Shown: piece after piece, positions 44,982 to 56,600 of the stretch
How the letters are laid out: every line of letters starts with the position of its first letter
Position numbering within the stretch: the stretch's first letter is position 1
NCBI RefSeq assembly: GCF_007655135.1
Contig: NC_045130.1
Span: 39,366,605-39,430,604 of the forward strand
From: Punica granatum
Lineage: Eukaryota; Streptophyta; Magnoliopsida; Myrtales; Lythraceae
DNA: 64,000 nt
Direction: 5' to 3'
Position numbers and translations under genes: made by a program
The notes under the pieces: model-generated
The model's input: only the letters and a program-made list of their open reading frames with translations
What the model was told of the DNA's origin: nothing
Database searches by the model: none

Positions 44982-45307
44982 AGCATACTGCCTAAGTCTC
45001 TTGACAGAATAATAGAGTGTTAGGCATATAGTTATTCTATTAAGGAATATATTAGCTCAGCTTCATTTATCATTCTGCTGAGATAGAAGATAGCTTGCTC
45101 TTTGTTTGAATCATTATTCTGGGCAAGCATAGCTCCAATGGACTTATCAACCATTGATAAGTAAAGTTTAAGAGGCTTTCTAAGTTTATGAACTACCAGA
45201 ACTGGATGAGACATTAGATACATTTTAGTTTCATCAAATGCCTTCTGATGCTCATTAGTCCAAATGAACTCCTCTACTGTTTTAGCCTTCAGTAAAGCTG
45301 AGAAAGG

Positions 45308-45655
45308 CTAAGCCTTTCCTGCGAGATTCAAAATGAATATTGTGAGATAATTAACAGATCCCATAAATCTTTGCAATTCTACCTTGGTGGTAGAAGGTTG
45401 AGCCTTTATGATGGTTTCAGCTTTACTGGGATCAATTTCAATCTCGTTGTTGCGAATGACAAATCCAAGAAATTTGCCTGCTTCAACACCAAAGGCATAT
45501 TTTAAAGGATTCATTTTCAGGCTGTGCTTTCTCATTCTGATGAAAACTTGTTCTAATTCTTCAATATGTCTTTCCTTCTGTTTTGATTTTACAATGATAT
45601 CATCAGTGTAAACCTCCACAGAATCCCGGACTAAATCATGGAAAATGGCATTCAT
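45308..45655 (-). pseudogene. gypsy reverse transcriptase fragment
   Basis: Contains MNAIFHDLVRDSVEVYTDDIIVKS, in which YTDD stands for the usual Y.DD polymerase motif, then HIEELEQVFIRMRKHSLKMN, FLGFVI and the thumb/connection segment QRFMGSVNYL. It is cut off from its neighbours by stops. Confidence 0.85.
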
Positions 45656-45784
45656 CGCACGTTAATAAGTAGCACATGCATTCTTTAGTCCAAATGATTT
45701 TACAACCCACTAATAAATGCCTAAATTCTCTGGACATCTGAAAGCAGTCTTATGAACATCCTCTTCGCTGATGTATATCTAGTT

Positions 45785-46308
45785 AGGGGTGTGCACGGGT
45801 ACCGGGTATATCCGGAACCGGTCGGAACCTACCCGTTAGGGTAGAGTCCGAGTAGTTCGTATTGAAAATAGGGTAGGTTCCGGGTATTAAAATCAGGAAC
45901 CGGTGAAAATTGGTTTCAGTTCCGGTTCCTGCCTATAGGGTATTTGGAATCGGTTATTTATTAAAAAAAAAAAGGAAAGAGTAAAGTTATTATCTGCTCT
46001 AATGAATCAGAACATATGCACTTTGTTGTGTGGGATCATATTATGGATGTTTAATTTTTTCGATGGATTGATGAGACATATTATTTTTTATTATTGTGGA
46101 TTAATCTAAATTTTGTTGATATTTTATTTGGCGTGATTACAGGTTCCAACAGGGTACCTAGAACATGTGGTATAATACAGGTTCCGAGTAAGTTCCGGTT
46201 CCAGGATTCAACATGGTAGAGTCCGGTTCCAAAATCTTGGAACTTGTCTCTTACATGGTAGGGTTCGGGTATCGTGAAAAATACAGGATACTCGAAACCG
46301 ATCACCCC
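45785..46308. mobile_element. 524-bp inverted-repeat element inside the gypsy relic, 11-bp target duplication
   Basis: The 11 bases TATATCTAGTT flank it at 45774-45784 and 46309-46319. The ends are AGGGGTGTGCACGGGTACCG on the left and GGGGTGATCGGTTTCGAGTA in reverse complement on the right. Both ends contain many GGTTCCG/CGGAACC motifs and matching blocks such as GGTAGGTTCCGG on the left and GGTAGGGTTCGGGT near the right end. The GGGGTGTGCA start resembles plant hAT-type MITEs, but those make 8-bp duplications, whereas 11 bases fits Mutator-like elements better. The class is left open. A decayed relative lies near 62200-62790. Confidence 0.8.
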
Positions 46309-47391
46309 TATATCTAGTTGTATCCTGAATATCGATCCATTAAGGATATTATTTCCTGACAAGCTGCTAAATCGATCAAGACATCCGCTATTAGCATAGA
46401 ATATTCATCTTAAGGAGTAGTTTTATTCGGGTCTCTGAAGTCAATACAGATCCAGATTTTGCCATTTTTCTTAACAACTGGAATGATGCTGGATATCCAT
46501 TCAAATACCTAGAAATTCTTATCTAGACATGATAAGTTTATCAATTTCTTCCTTGATTGGTTTGATCAAGCTATCCGTAGTAGTTCTAGATTGTTGTTTC
46601 ACTGGCTTGCAACTGGAAATTAATGGTAAACGATGCTCAACCAGAATTTTGTCTAATCCAGGCATCTCACTGTAATTCCAAGCAAAACAGTCTTTGTATT
46701 TTTTTTAAAAAGTTGGATGAGTGATTCTTTGAAATCATCATCAAGCTTTTTAATGATCATTATGATTCGTCCTTCATCAGGATTTCCTAGTTCAATTTCT
46801 TGAAGTTCATCAGTTGAAACCTGGTTCTAGACACGAGTTCCACTTTCAGATTCTAAATTAGTCCTCCCACGAGTCAGGAGTTCGAATTCTAAATCTTGTA
46901 AGTTAGCAGTTTCAGCCAAATCTAGAATCAAAGGAGACTTGGACAAAAGTTGAACATCATTTGATTGCATCAAATCAGAAATAAAAGCATCCACTTGATT
47001 AACATATGCAAAAGGCAAGTTAACCAAAGGTCTATACAATGAGAATAGCATGAAGTCTGAACTAACAAAAGTAAATTCACGAAATAAACACTGAGAAAGC
47101 AATTACCCAAGGGCTCTTCTGAAAGATCTGGTCACTGACGGGTTGATCAGATCAGAGCGAGATGTCATGGGGAGCATGGTCATGTCCAGTCGGGGTGAAC
47201 ATGTTTTGTGCTTCTTTAACTAGCTTGTTCTGCATGTCCTATGTGAGAGGAATGTCCATAAGCCCGTTGAAGTCCTCATAAAAAATGACCTCATTGCCCC
47301 ACTCATCATCAAGATCACATGTGTCAGCCATACACGTGTCATACACAAGTGTAGGAGGAGTAGCATAGACAACTTCAAAGCTATTGCCATT

Positions 47392-47925
47392 CTATATATA
47401 AAGCATTTGGTGTGAGGAAGAATGGATACAAGATATAGCATGAAGCCATTCTCGTCCCAATAAAATTTTGTTACTACACATGGCATCCACCGTAAAGAAT
47501 GTAGTAGGTCTAGTTAAAGTACCCACAGTCACTGGGATTCTGATGATGCTTTTGGTTTTTAAACCAGAACCTATGAACCCACAAATCATAACATCTACAA
47601 GCTTTAGGTCCGAGTTTTTCATACCAAGACGTTTGAATGTTTTGTAAGGCATCAGATTTACGACAGCCCTATTTTCAATGAGAACTTTATCAATTGTAAA
47701 TCTTCCAATTTTGCAAGTAAAGAATAAGGGTCTCAGATGGTTTGACATGCCATCTGAATTAGAGGATATAGAGAAACTTAAATAAGATAAAGCATCCTGA
47801 CTTATTTTGCAGTCCTCCTGCATGAGATCCTCGAAGCCTCCTAGATAAGAAGGCTGAAAATTACGCAGACAGACGCAAGAATTACATAGATATATGTATA
47901 AATATACAGTGTTTGCAATATGCAT
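47392..47925 (-). pseudogene. gypsy aspartic protease-like fragment
   Basis: The frame has the retropepsin-like context FTIDKVLIENRAVVNLMPYKTFKRLG. In related elements this reads as an active-site Asp followed by Gly/Ser/Ala-Asn residues. Here Glu-Asn-Arg replaces the catalytic Asp region, so the fragment is unlikely to be active. A PVTVGTLTRPTTFFTVD and LLGREWLH pair follows, as is typical of these polyproteins. Confidence 0.75.
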
Positions 47926-47929
47926 GTAA

Positions 47930-48175
47930 TTAACTAACCTGGATTACTGCATTCTGATTAACATGGCTTGTTCAAGCAAGAAGATCGAGGATAGTATCTC
48001 TTCCATCTCTATCTCTCTATTATATATTAATCAAAGATAGCAATAAACATAGTTTTACTTGTTCATTTTTTTTTATTACTTATGAACTGATGCTCATTCC
48101 ATTTCATTGAACTGAAAGGAATGCAGAGGCATGCAGTGTAACAGTTAGAATGCCCACAGTAGCATGAGAAGTCTA

Positions 48176-48237
<62 letters not shown>

Positions 48238-49276
48238 AGTAAGGAATTTTTTATTAATAATTTGGATTCAGCAAGGCTGGAAGTGGACAAAATACTCAAT
48301 CTTAAACCCAGACAAATATATTTCTAGGCAATGTTTAAGAACTATAGAAATGTAGACTCTACTGCTACCGTAGTACATTTATCAATTGTAGAAACTCTCT
48401 ACTGCTTACCTATCACATTTATCTTATTAGATTTTGAAAAATACCATGCCTGTGACAAAATTATATGTAATAGGAAGCATCGGGATGAATTTGGATGAGT
48501 TGCCATACTAGAATTCCATTTAATCCTTATTAGCCTCTCAAATTTTTTGAGTTTTTCGAACGTATATATAAGAATGAGGGGGAGAAAAAAATTAACTTGT
48601 AACTTTTTCTATGAACTATTTTCCTTTCTCAGTTTCGGAAAAACTCGAAAACATATTTATGTTAGTAAGAAACAAAGCATGTTTCCAGAGGAAAAGAGAT
48701 CAGACTAGCTAGAAAAGGATTCTTCTACCTAAAGACGAGCTAGTCATTTCTCTACTAGTATCCTGGCTAGCTCTCAAATTGAGCATGTAGTTATGTCATA
48801 ATAATATGGACAACATTAAAAAGATAATCTGGGGAAACAACATGAAACCGTGTAACGATATATACACACCGTTTTAAATACAATGCAATGCATGTATATT
48901 ATCAAACTTTTGGGTACATGATGAAAAGCCATGCAAACTATTTATATTGCAACACTCATCACACCCTGCAAAAGGATGATATTCGATTATCATGCAATCG
49001 TGTATCCGCAAGCTGTCTAAGTTTGACGGTGAAAGAAGTTATTAGTGATTGGAAATTTTTGTACATATTATCCGACTCCGATAACAACGTTCATAACTGA
49101 TGACTGGTCTCTCTCACCGTCACGTATGCCACCACAAAGACACCAAATACTTCTGTTCGAGCAAAGGAAATGAACTCACTAAAATGCAAGGCCATGAAAG
49201 AATCAGTCAGAAGCGGACATGGCACCTTCGGAATCACCAAATATTGAAAGCCATGGCTAGTTGTTACCAAGAACTG
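47930..49276. other. intergenic with compound microsatellite
   Basis: A run of (TA)n, (TG)n and (GA)n occupies 48177-48239. The remainder is AT-rich, with the presumed 3' UTR of the bHLH gene near 48880-49276. No gene seen. Confidence 0.55.
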
Positions 49277-50466
49277 CTAATTTATCGCGGCTTCAAGTAT
49301 CTGCCGTAGCTCTTCGAGATCCATGGAATTAGCATCAGTTGCCTGCCAAACAATAACAAACAAGTTAATTCGTAAACTACAATTTCATTTGCACCACAAG
49401 TCACCATATACATGTAGGTTATAAACCGAATCATATAGAAGAAAAATTAAAGAACAATAACGAACAATCGGGCAATTGCGAACAATCAGACCAACCTTGC
49501 AGTGGAACCTATTAAGGGTTCTATCATTCACTTTGGTATAGAAACAGTTGACAACATTGAGCCCTCGTTGACTGAGCAACTCCAGCACTATTGACAGGGG
49601 GGAGTTCTCTTCCTTCTTCTTCAACCCTCTGCTTATGATTATCTCCACGTCGTCTCCGTCAGATAGATGGACAACCTCAATTACGCAATTCTGGGAACAG
49701 TCTGTCGAATCCGCCCTGCTAGAGTTGGACGGCACTGACTTCGACAATCTCTTGAGCTTGTCTCGGTGGTCACTCAGCTCGCTTAACTTCACGTGTAGGT
49801 GCTTTATGTAGTTCACCGCCTCGTTCATGTGATCCGATATCGAGCGCTTTCCCTAAACAAAAATTGTAGGCCTTCATTTTAGACCATAGTTGAAAAATTA
49901 AGTAATAAACCCTAGCTGAAAAATGTCCTCCCTGCACGTAAGTACACACACTCGCAAGTTACGCCTAGTCTCAAGAGGGACAACTGCCCATGTATCGTCC
50001 TAAAGTATCACGTACTATACGAAATTATTTGTTAAGGAAACTGAACAAGGATATCGAAAATGTATTATTTCGCACGGATAATTGGGGGGAGAAATTGATA
50101 GAGAAGGAACCAATCACTCTTCACCTTGATGTATTCAAGAGGGAGAAGGGATCTAAGCCCCGCGTAAAGGCTAGCCATTTCTTGCCGCCGTTGCTTCTCG
50201 ATCTCCCGGTGTTTCTTCTTCCTCGTGCTCTCATCCTCAACCCCGACACTCTCACTCTTGCTAGAAGCTGCTACCACGCTAGCCTTGCGGCGGCGTTGCC
50301 CGATATTACTAGCATCGAGGGCACCGCTGCTTTCCACGTCATAGTGATCATGGAGGTCCGAGGAAATAAGATCTTGGGGGATTCTGTGTAGCTGGTGGTG
50401 GGAATTGGTCGACGACTTTGAACCAACTCCAAAGAACAGCTCACCACTCCGTTGTAAAGGGAACAT
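49277..50466 (-). CDS. bHLH transcription factor, bHLH118/bHLH36-like, 3 exons, 254 aa
   Basis: Exons are 50125-50466, 49496-49852 and 49277-49342 with GT-AG introns in phase 0, 765 bases in all. The protein starts [12 protein letters not shown], the start typical of this group. The basic helix-loop-helix is split by intron 1: [23 protein letters not shown]...IK, then [19 protein letters not shown]. The His-Glu-Arg DNA-contact pattern of E-box binders is present as H-R-E-I-E-K-Q-R-R. An ACT-like C-terminal region follows ([18 protein letters not shown] and [16 protein letters not shown]). The protein would bind DNA as a dimer in the nucleus. Relatives are poorly characterised or linked to iron or stress responses, but none of that can be read from this sequence. 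Confidence 0.93.
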
Positions 50467-50491
50467 GATTGTTATTGCCCTATTTGTCACA

Positions 50492-50493
<2 letters not shown>

Positions 50494-50529
<36 letters not shown>
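50494..50529. repeat. 36-base C homopolymer (G36 in the bHLH sense strand)
   Basis: Thirty-six consecutive C are followed by nine A. The run ends 27 bases upstream of the bHLH start codon, so it would lie in the 5' UTR or promoter of that gene as a G run. Its true length is uncertain because such runs sequence poorly. Confidence 0.85.
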
Positions 50530-50531
<2 letters not shown>

Positions 50532-50539
50532 AAAAAAAC

Positions 50540-52211
50540 AAGAAAATCACAAGAAAATCAGAGGGGATTAATGAATTTGATGATTCTCCCCACGAGAACT
50601 TTAATTAGTAGGGAAGGGACACGTTTGTTAGATTACCCGATTATGGATGATCTCCAAATCGTCCTTCCTGACCTAATTAAAGCTGCAATGATTCCTCCAA
50701 ACCCTTCACACTCCCAGGACAAGCTATAACAAGAGAGATGATGAATCTTACATATATAATAATAGTTCATCATTAAATAACTCATTTCTTTTCTTTAGTA
50801 TCAAATCACAAGATGTTCTCAACTTATTTGAATTTAACTTGGACTAATTTATATCTTCACAACGGCTTCACCCTCGCCGTTAGGCATCTTCAATGTATCA
50901 ATTCAAACTTCTGCGCTGCATGTAATGTCCGCCCGCATAGACCGCAGTTCGCCTATCCAAGTATACCTCGTGGTTTATAAATTAATCACATTACATTATG
51001 TTTTTGTTTATTGTAATTAGTAATGTATATTTTTACTAATAAAATAAGAAAGGGAAATGAAGTAAGAAATGACCTCAGAAGTCATTTCGAAGTTTCCTTC
51101 TCTCTCTGTGGGGACTGTTCATTTATTTTATTATTTTTACCAGCTAATGTGTAGTAGGACCAGCCATTCCATCTTGGGGCTCGGCTCGAGGGTCCTTCCT
51201 TTCACTTAACCATGTATTTTATTGATTATATTATGTTGAACAATTATTGATAATTATTAATTAATATATGGCTCAATCTCAAAATTCATCATACATACAA
51301 GATAATAATAGAAGCCCTAATAAAGAAGACAGACCTGATTAACGTAGTTTAGTTCAAGCGCTTCGACGTCTATTTCCCTTAAGTAAAGTCTCGGATTGGA
51401 GCCTTGTGAATAGAGAAAATCTACGTTATGAGAGCTTTATCTCTTAGTGGATCGATCCAACTCGATTTGATTAGTCAGAGGCCCAACGAATTTTCATATA
51501 TTAGAGTGCACACTTAAAAAAAAAGAAAGAAGAAAGAAGACAGACCTGATCTTTATGGATTTTGACAGAAATCCTGAATATATAAGAGATGTATATATAT
51601 ATATATACTGTTGAAAAATTATGTTATTATTAGTAGATGATTAACTGGATACCATATGTCATATCCGTTGATTTTTTTTTTGTAGTTTAACTTATATTCA
51701 ATTAGATTATGAATTTTTACTCCGATCCGTTTATCACCGACATTTAAAAAAGAAAAACTTATTTTTAATTTCAGTTAACCAATAATTTTACGTAGCTCGT
51801 GGTAATTTACTATCAGATTAATCCAAACGTCTTTTTCACGCTCATGTGGAGTTTCATTGAAGCAGTGATAGTGACTCTCAATTGGGAACCAGTCGTGAAG
51901 CAAAAAAGCGACGATGAGAAAATTAAGATATGAGGAGATTTTCTGTAGAATTAATTTATTTATCTATGTGACTTAATTTATGATTTCCTGATGAGTGTCT
52001 GTTAACTCAGTTTCGATGGTTTGAGCATAACATAAGAAAAATTGGTGTCCTGATTTCATTTGACGGGTCTTACAAACCGTAGTTGGATAATAAGGGTTAT
52101 GTGTAAAGAAACGCGAAAAGAACATATATCATCGCAATGAGTTCAAGTACCACGTTACGTAAATAAATATGTTACATAAATAAGAACCAATATCAAACCA
52201 AATTGCTCTGA
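50540..52211. other. intergenic, no gene seen
   Basis: The bHLH promoter side, then AT-rich DNA with a short TA tract near 51592-51606. No element ends were recognised. Confidence 0.5.
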
Positions 52212-52229
52212 ATGAGTTCGAGAATGTTG

Positions 52230-52475
52230 CACGCAAGCAAATGTATCTGCGGCATAAGTCATCACCTCACACGTATAGTAAGATTATGCACATCTCAAGA
52301 CTCAATTTGCAAACTATATGGTACATGGATAAACATGGACAAAGATATATGCCACGCAAGCAAATGTATCTGCGGCATAAGTCATCACCTCACACGTATA
52401 GTAAGATAATGCACATCTCGAGACTCGATTTGCAAACTATATGGTACATGGATAAACATGGACAAAGATATATGC
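52230..52475. repeat. tandem duplication of a 123-bp unit
   Basis: The segment starting CACGCAAGCAAATG at about 52230 is repeated at about 52353 with only a few substitutions (for example AAGATTATG/AAGATAATG and CTCAAGACTCA/CTCGAGACTCG). It then breaks off at GCCACTTT. Because 123 is divisible by three, plus-strand frames run through both copies, but no known protein is seen. Confidence 0.9.
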
Positions 52476-52479
52476 CACT

Positions 52480-53618
52480 TTGCCTTGCCAGCATTATATC
52501 TGTAGGTTTGACCCACCTGAGTCATGGCCAGCTTAGCTTTCATCTAGGTTGATAAATCTCGGCACCCATCAAGCCTACGTGAGGGCAAGCCCGAGACATC
52601 AACATATGCAAGTCGATGGCCTCAACGAAGCAGGTTGTGCTAGCTTGACTACACCTGACCTGAGTCTTCTTGACTGATCGGGCAGTCACTATGTAGCCAC
52701 AGCCATAGGTATTTATCGGACCTGATCATTAGTATCATCTGTTTCCTCGTTAATTTTTAGTTTAATTCCCAAATAATAGGAGCTGTTTCCCTCATGGCCT
52801 CGTGGTCCCAATCCGCAGCTTCTTTTAAATGCTAATTTTTATTTAAAATGCCAATAATTGAGGCCATGTGACTCTTATCTTTGAATAAATTATAGAATGC
52901 TTACTATGCTCGAGGGTTCCACATTGTTATTATATTTACAATAACAATAACAACAGTAATTAAATATGGCCTATCAAATATAATATTAGATAATGTGATA
53001 TTCTCCCCCACCAAAAGTTGCGACATCACATATCTCATTAAATTATCAACCAAATCTTGACAACTTGCATACCAAGAAAAAGAATGAGGGATTCGTTTAG
53101 TTTAGTGTACACATTCCTGCAATCGACCTCACCTGAACTAGACCAAAGATCGATCCGGTCGAGTACCGATATATACCAATGGGCCTTGAGATGGGCTAGC
53201 AAATGACCTTTCAAGTCCAATATAAAAGACCAATCATCGCCTCAGAAGTCATTAGATACTCATGACCAAGGTTAGTGGTAATAATATATGCTCTACTTCG
53301 CTAAAATTTAAGCTAGCTATCAATACAAGTGGAACACAGAGCGTAAAATTGATATGAAATTCGAAACTTCTTTTGCCTCAGATATTTGTGATTCACCTCG
53401 CTACATCATTTACAAAACACGCTTCGGCCTCCCCATTTTGGGAATCGAAGAACAAACTCTGAAAAGGTCTAATTCCGGAAAGGTTTTGGTCTAACTGTTT
53501 CTGTTTGTAATATTAAAGAGCAACTAACTTTTATTACCACAGGCAAGTTTTGCTTTTCTGATCAAAGAGAACTAACTAACTATACAGAAGAAGGTAACTT
53601 TTTACCTTCTCATTCTAC
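52480..53618. other. intergenic and 3' flank of the PP2C gene
   Basis: No gene seen. The last 300 bases are probably the 3' UTR of the phosphatase gene, which ends at 53619. Confidence 0.5.
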
Positions 53619-56600
53619 TTAGCTCCGCTTCAAATCGACAACTATCACGCTGATGTTGTCTAAGCTCTTCCTCCCAAGGGCGAGTCGGGTCAATAGCGCT
53701 GCAGCAAGTGCGCTTGTGGGGTGCAGAGCATGGCCTCTCTCCTCCTCTGGGTGGGGCCCGGAGTTAAGGTCTATGGCTGGAGGAGGGCTTCCTTGCTGCA
53801 GGCACCGAGAGGTTATCTCACAAGCCAGCTCGTTCGTCAGCACATCCCACAGGCCGTCGCTCGCAATGATCAAGAATTCATCCCTTGGATCTCTCCTTAG
53901 AATTGTGGTCTCTGGTTCCGCTGTCACGTAAGGTTTTAAGTACTTGTCCCCTGTGACCATATGCTTCTTTCTTTAAGAGACGAAGAAAATTCAATCTCTA
54001 TCATTCAAATCAATTATATGCTATTTGCTAACCACAATCAACCCATATCTATTGGCTTAACGAATTGGTACGGCTTCAGAAAATTCACCAAACCAGCACG
54101 GTCAGTCTTGCCATTCAAGTTACTCAGCGAATACAATATGATCTTTGAGTAATAAACTAGCCCTGGAAAAATTAATTACCCTCCATTTTCTTTACTACAG
54201 AAACACAAAGGTAGTAGTCCACAACCAGAACAACAAATGAAGCAGACCAAGAAACCCTGCCTCTTCAAAGGTACGACAATCGCATATTGGTTCCAAGTTG
54301 GCAGTTCTGCTTTCCTTATACCATGTCTCTTTGCACACAATCATGTCATAACTCGGAAAATCAAACTACATTTGAGATGGCGTCTCAAGCAGAGCAAGAA
54401 ACAAATACCAACAGCAGATCCAGATCAACCCCGACAAACCATGAAAGCTCAACTACTAATATCACTAAGCCAGAAAGAGGGTTTCTTTGAGCCAGTCTAG
54501 TAAGCCAACAGCAAATAAATTGTATGCGGGAATTTTGTTGGTAATGCCTCAGGGACTTTTTGCTTTACACTGTGAAGTGCAGATTTTAGAGACAAAGAAT
54601 GCTTCAAGTACTTACCTATTGCACGGGACATCGCAAGGATACCTTCAACCCTAGCTCCATTTAGACAGATCACTCGGCCGCCCAAAGCTTGGATCCTAGC
54701 GAGTTCATCTGACCTGTCAGGCTGCAAGCGAGTTAAATGCAACAAATAGTCAAAAATCCTACTTTTTCAAAGATGAGTTTTTAATAAGTATAGCGCAATT
54801 TTCTCATTATAACCATAACACTTGAAAAGAAACAAACCGAGTCATTTATAAAAGAGGGTCCACCACATCAATGAATTCTATGATTGGCTGCATTCAATTA
54901 TGTTACTAGCCTTAAAATGAGTATTCCATTTGGGAAGTACCGATACGACAAAGATAAAGAAGCATTCAACTTGGATGCTCAGCAACAAGAACATTTTTAT
55001 CCAAGGTCAATGAGAGCGTTATTATCAAGCGTGAAAATCTGTTTTGCCGGTTAAATAGTAGAAATGGTGATCCTACAATCAATCAATGCACTTCAAGAAT
55101 AGTGAACAGGGTACATATAGTTTGATCACAGACGCAACCAATCCAAACACCATCTTCCCATGAAAGGGGAAAAGTCCTTGTCTTCACCGCAAAGATGGCA
55201 TATTTAGGTTCTCATCATATAGTACGTCATCGATCATGCTTAAATAGGCAACCTAGAGAGAGAGGACCTAATAATTGATCTCAAAGCACTACTGGCGGTT
55301 CTCATTCCTAGTATCTTTATGCTGTCAAACTACAGCAATGCGACAAACAATGAAATTGATTTGATTCTAAAAGATTTTAAAGCAAATAACGAGCAAACAT
55401 ACCATTATTTTCAATATATAACCATTTGAAAGGACAACTGAATATTGATACATTAGTTAATAATGCCTTTCTTTTTTCTTTGGGTTGCAATCAGCAGATT
55501 TTCCTTATTACTAGGCTTCTCCTTACTCCCTCTGCATGGCAAGCGTCATTACAATCAACCAATGTAATAACTCACACCTCACACAATGATGTTTGCATAC
55601 CTTAATCATACTCTAGCAACCTGTTATGAGTTTGAACAAGGTGACCATAGAAAAGATATATCACCTTAACTCACTTCACATGGCTTATCATTAGAGTACG
55701 CACATCGAAACACAAGCTTTGTTCAAAGAGAGAATCTCGCAATCGCCATCAATGTAGATATAAATAACAAATTGTTTGCCAATATGCTATCCCATCAGTC
55801 CTTGTATAGGACCATATTCAATTTATCTATGAGATAAGAGCACCCCAGATCTCCGATTGACCACGAAATAGAAACCAACCTCCTTGAAGCCAAGAGCTTC
55901 CCCAATCACGCCTCTTAGGATTGTATGGCTTTTGCGAGGCAATGGGCGCTTAGTGGAGTTTTCTTGCCCAGTTCTATATCTCGCCACAACTTCCATCTCT
56001 TTTCTTGTCCTTCAAGAGTTGTTATGATAGACTTTTTCCCCATACATAACCGGGAAAATGCTCCACCATTCTACATTACTCATTGCCAAATTTTATTTGA
56101 ATCCCCACAAATCAAAGTGATGAACCTCAAATATGATAAGCAGACTCACTCATACGGAATGGAAGGAAATAATTTACTAGTACTCGATTACAACGTCATT
56201 TGGACCAACTCCAAAAAGGTCATCCACTTTATAGCTCTTTCTATACCATGCTTTTAAACATTTGTGAAGCAACACCAATGATTTTAAAAGTTGAATACAT
56301 CCATTATTATAGCGCCGTTGTTGCCAGTGTCTTCTGTGGAAGTCATTTGGACCCAATAATAGACATTGGGAAGCAGCATTGACAGTTAAACTTTCCAAGC
56401 TAAGAGCCAACAAGGCTACGAACTTACTTGTTAGCCTTCTTGCAAGTCAAAATGTTTGTCTTTTATTATTAATTATATACATATTACTAGTATATTATAG
56501 CTCTACTCCTGCAAACCTCGCCTTCAGAGAAAGGCTAAAGCCAGACAAGCACTTTTTATAATCGGCATTTCCCATTTGAAACTCAATCAATCCAACATTG

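Larger units (their letters stand above)
44463..47925 (-). mobile_element. Ty3/gypsy pol region, decayed, Tat/Ogre-like
   Basis: Read on the minus strand, fragments appear in the order protease (47392-47925), linker, RT start (about 46380-46500, KKNGKIWICIDFRD), RT core with YTDDIIVKSK (45308-45655), the RT-linked RNase H region (45032-45223) and a second RNase H of the plant archaeal-like type (44463-44981: WKLWFDGAKNDRGRGVGV, HNQAEYEAL). Two RNase H domains after RT is a hallmark of the Tat/Ogre branch of Ty3/gypsy. Stops and frameshifts separate the pieces. The protease motif has Glu where Asp is usual, and no LTR or integrase was seen. A 524-bp element splits the RT. Confidence 0.85.

Noticed and set aside
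48177..48239. Repeat array as a CRISPR-like structure
   Set aside because: It is a compound TA/TG/GA microsatellite with no spacers, in a plant nuclear genome.
49385..49495. Extension of bHLH exon 2 to the stop at 49385
   Set aside because: Reading through gives an unrelated tail, whereas a GT donor at 49495 and an AG acceptor at 49343 join to a short in-phase last exon.
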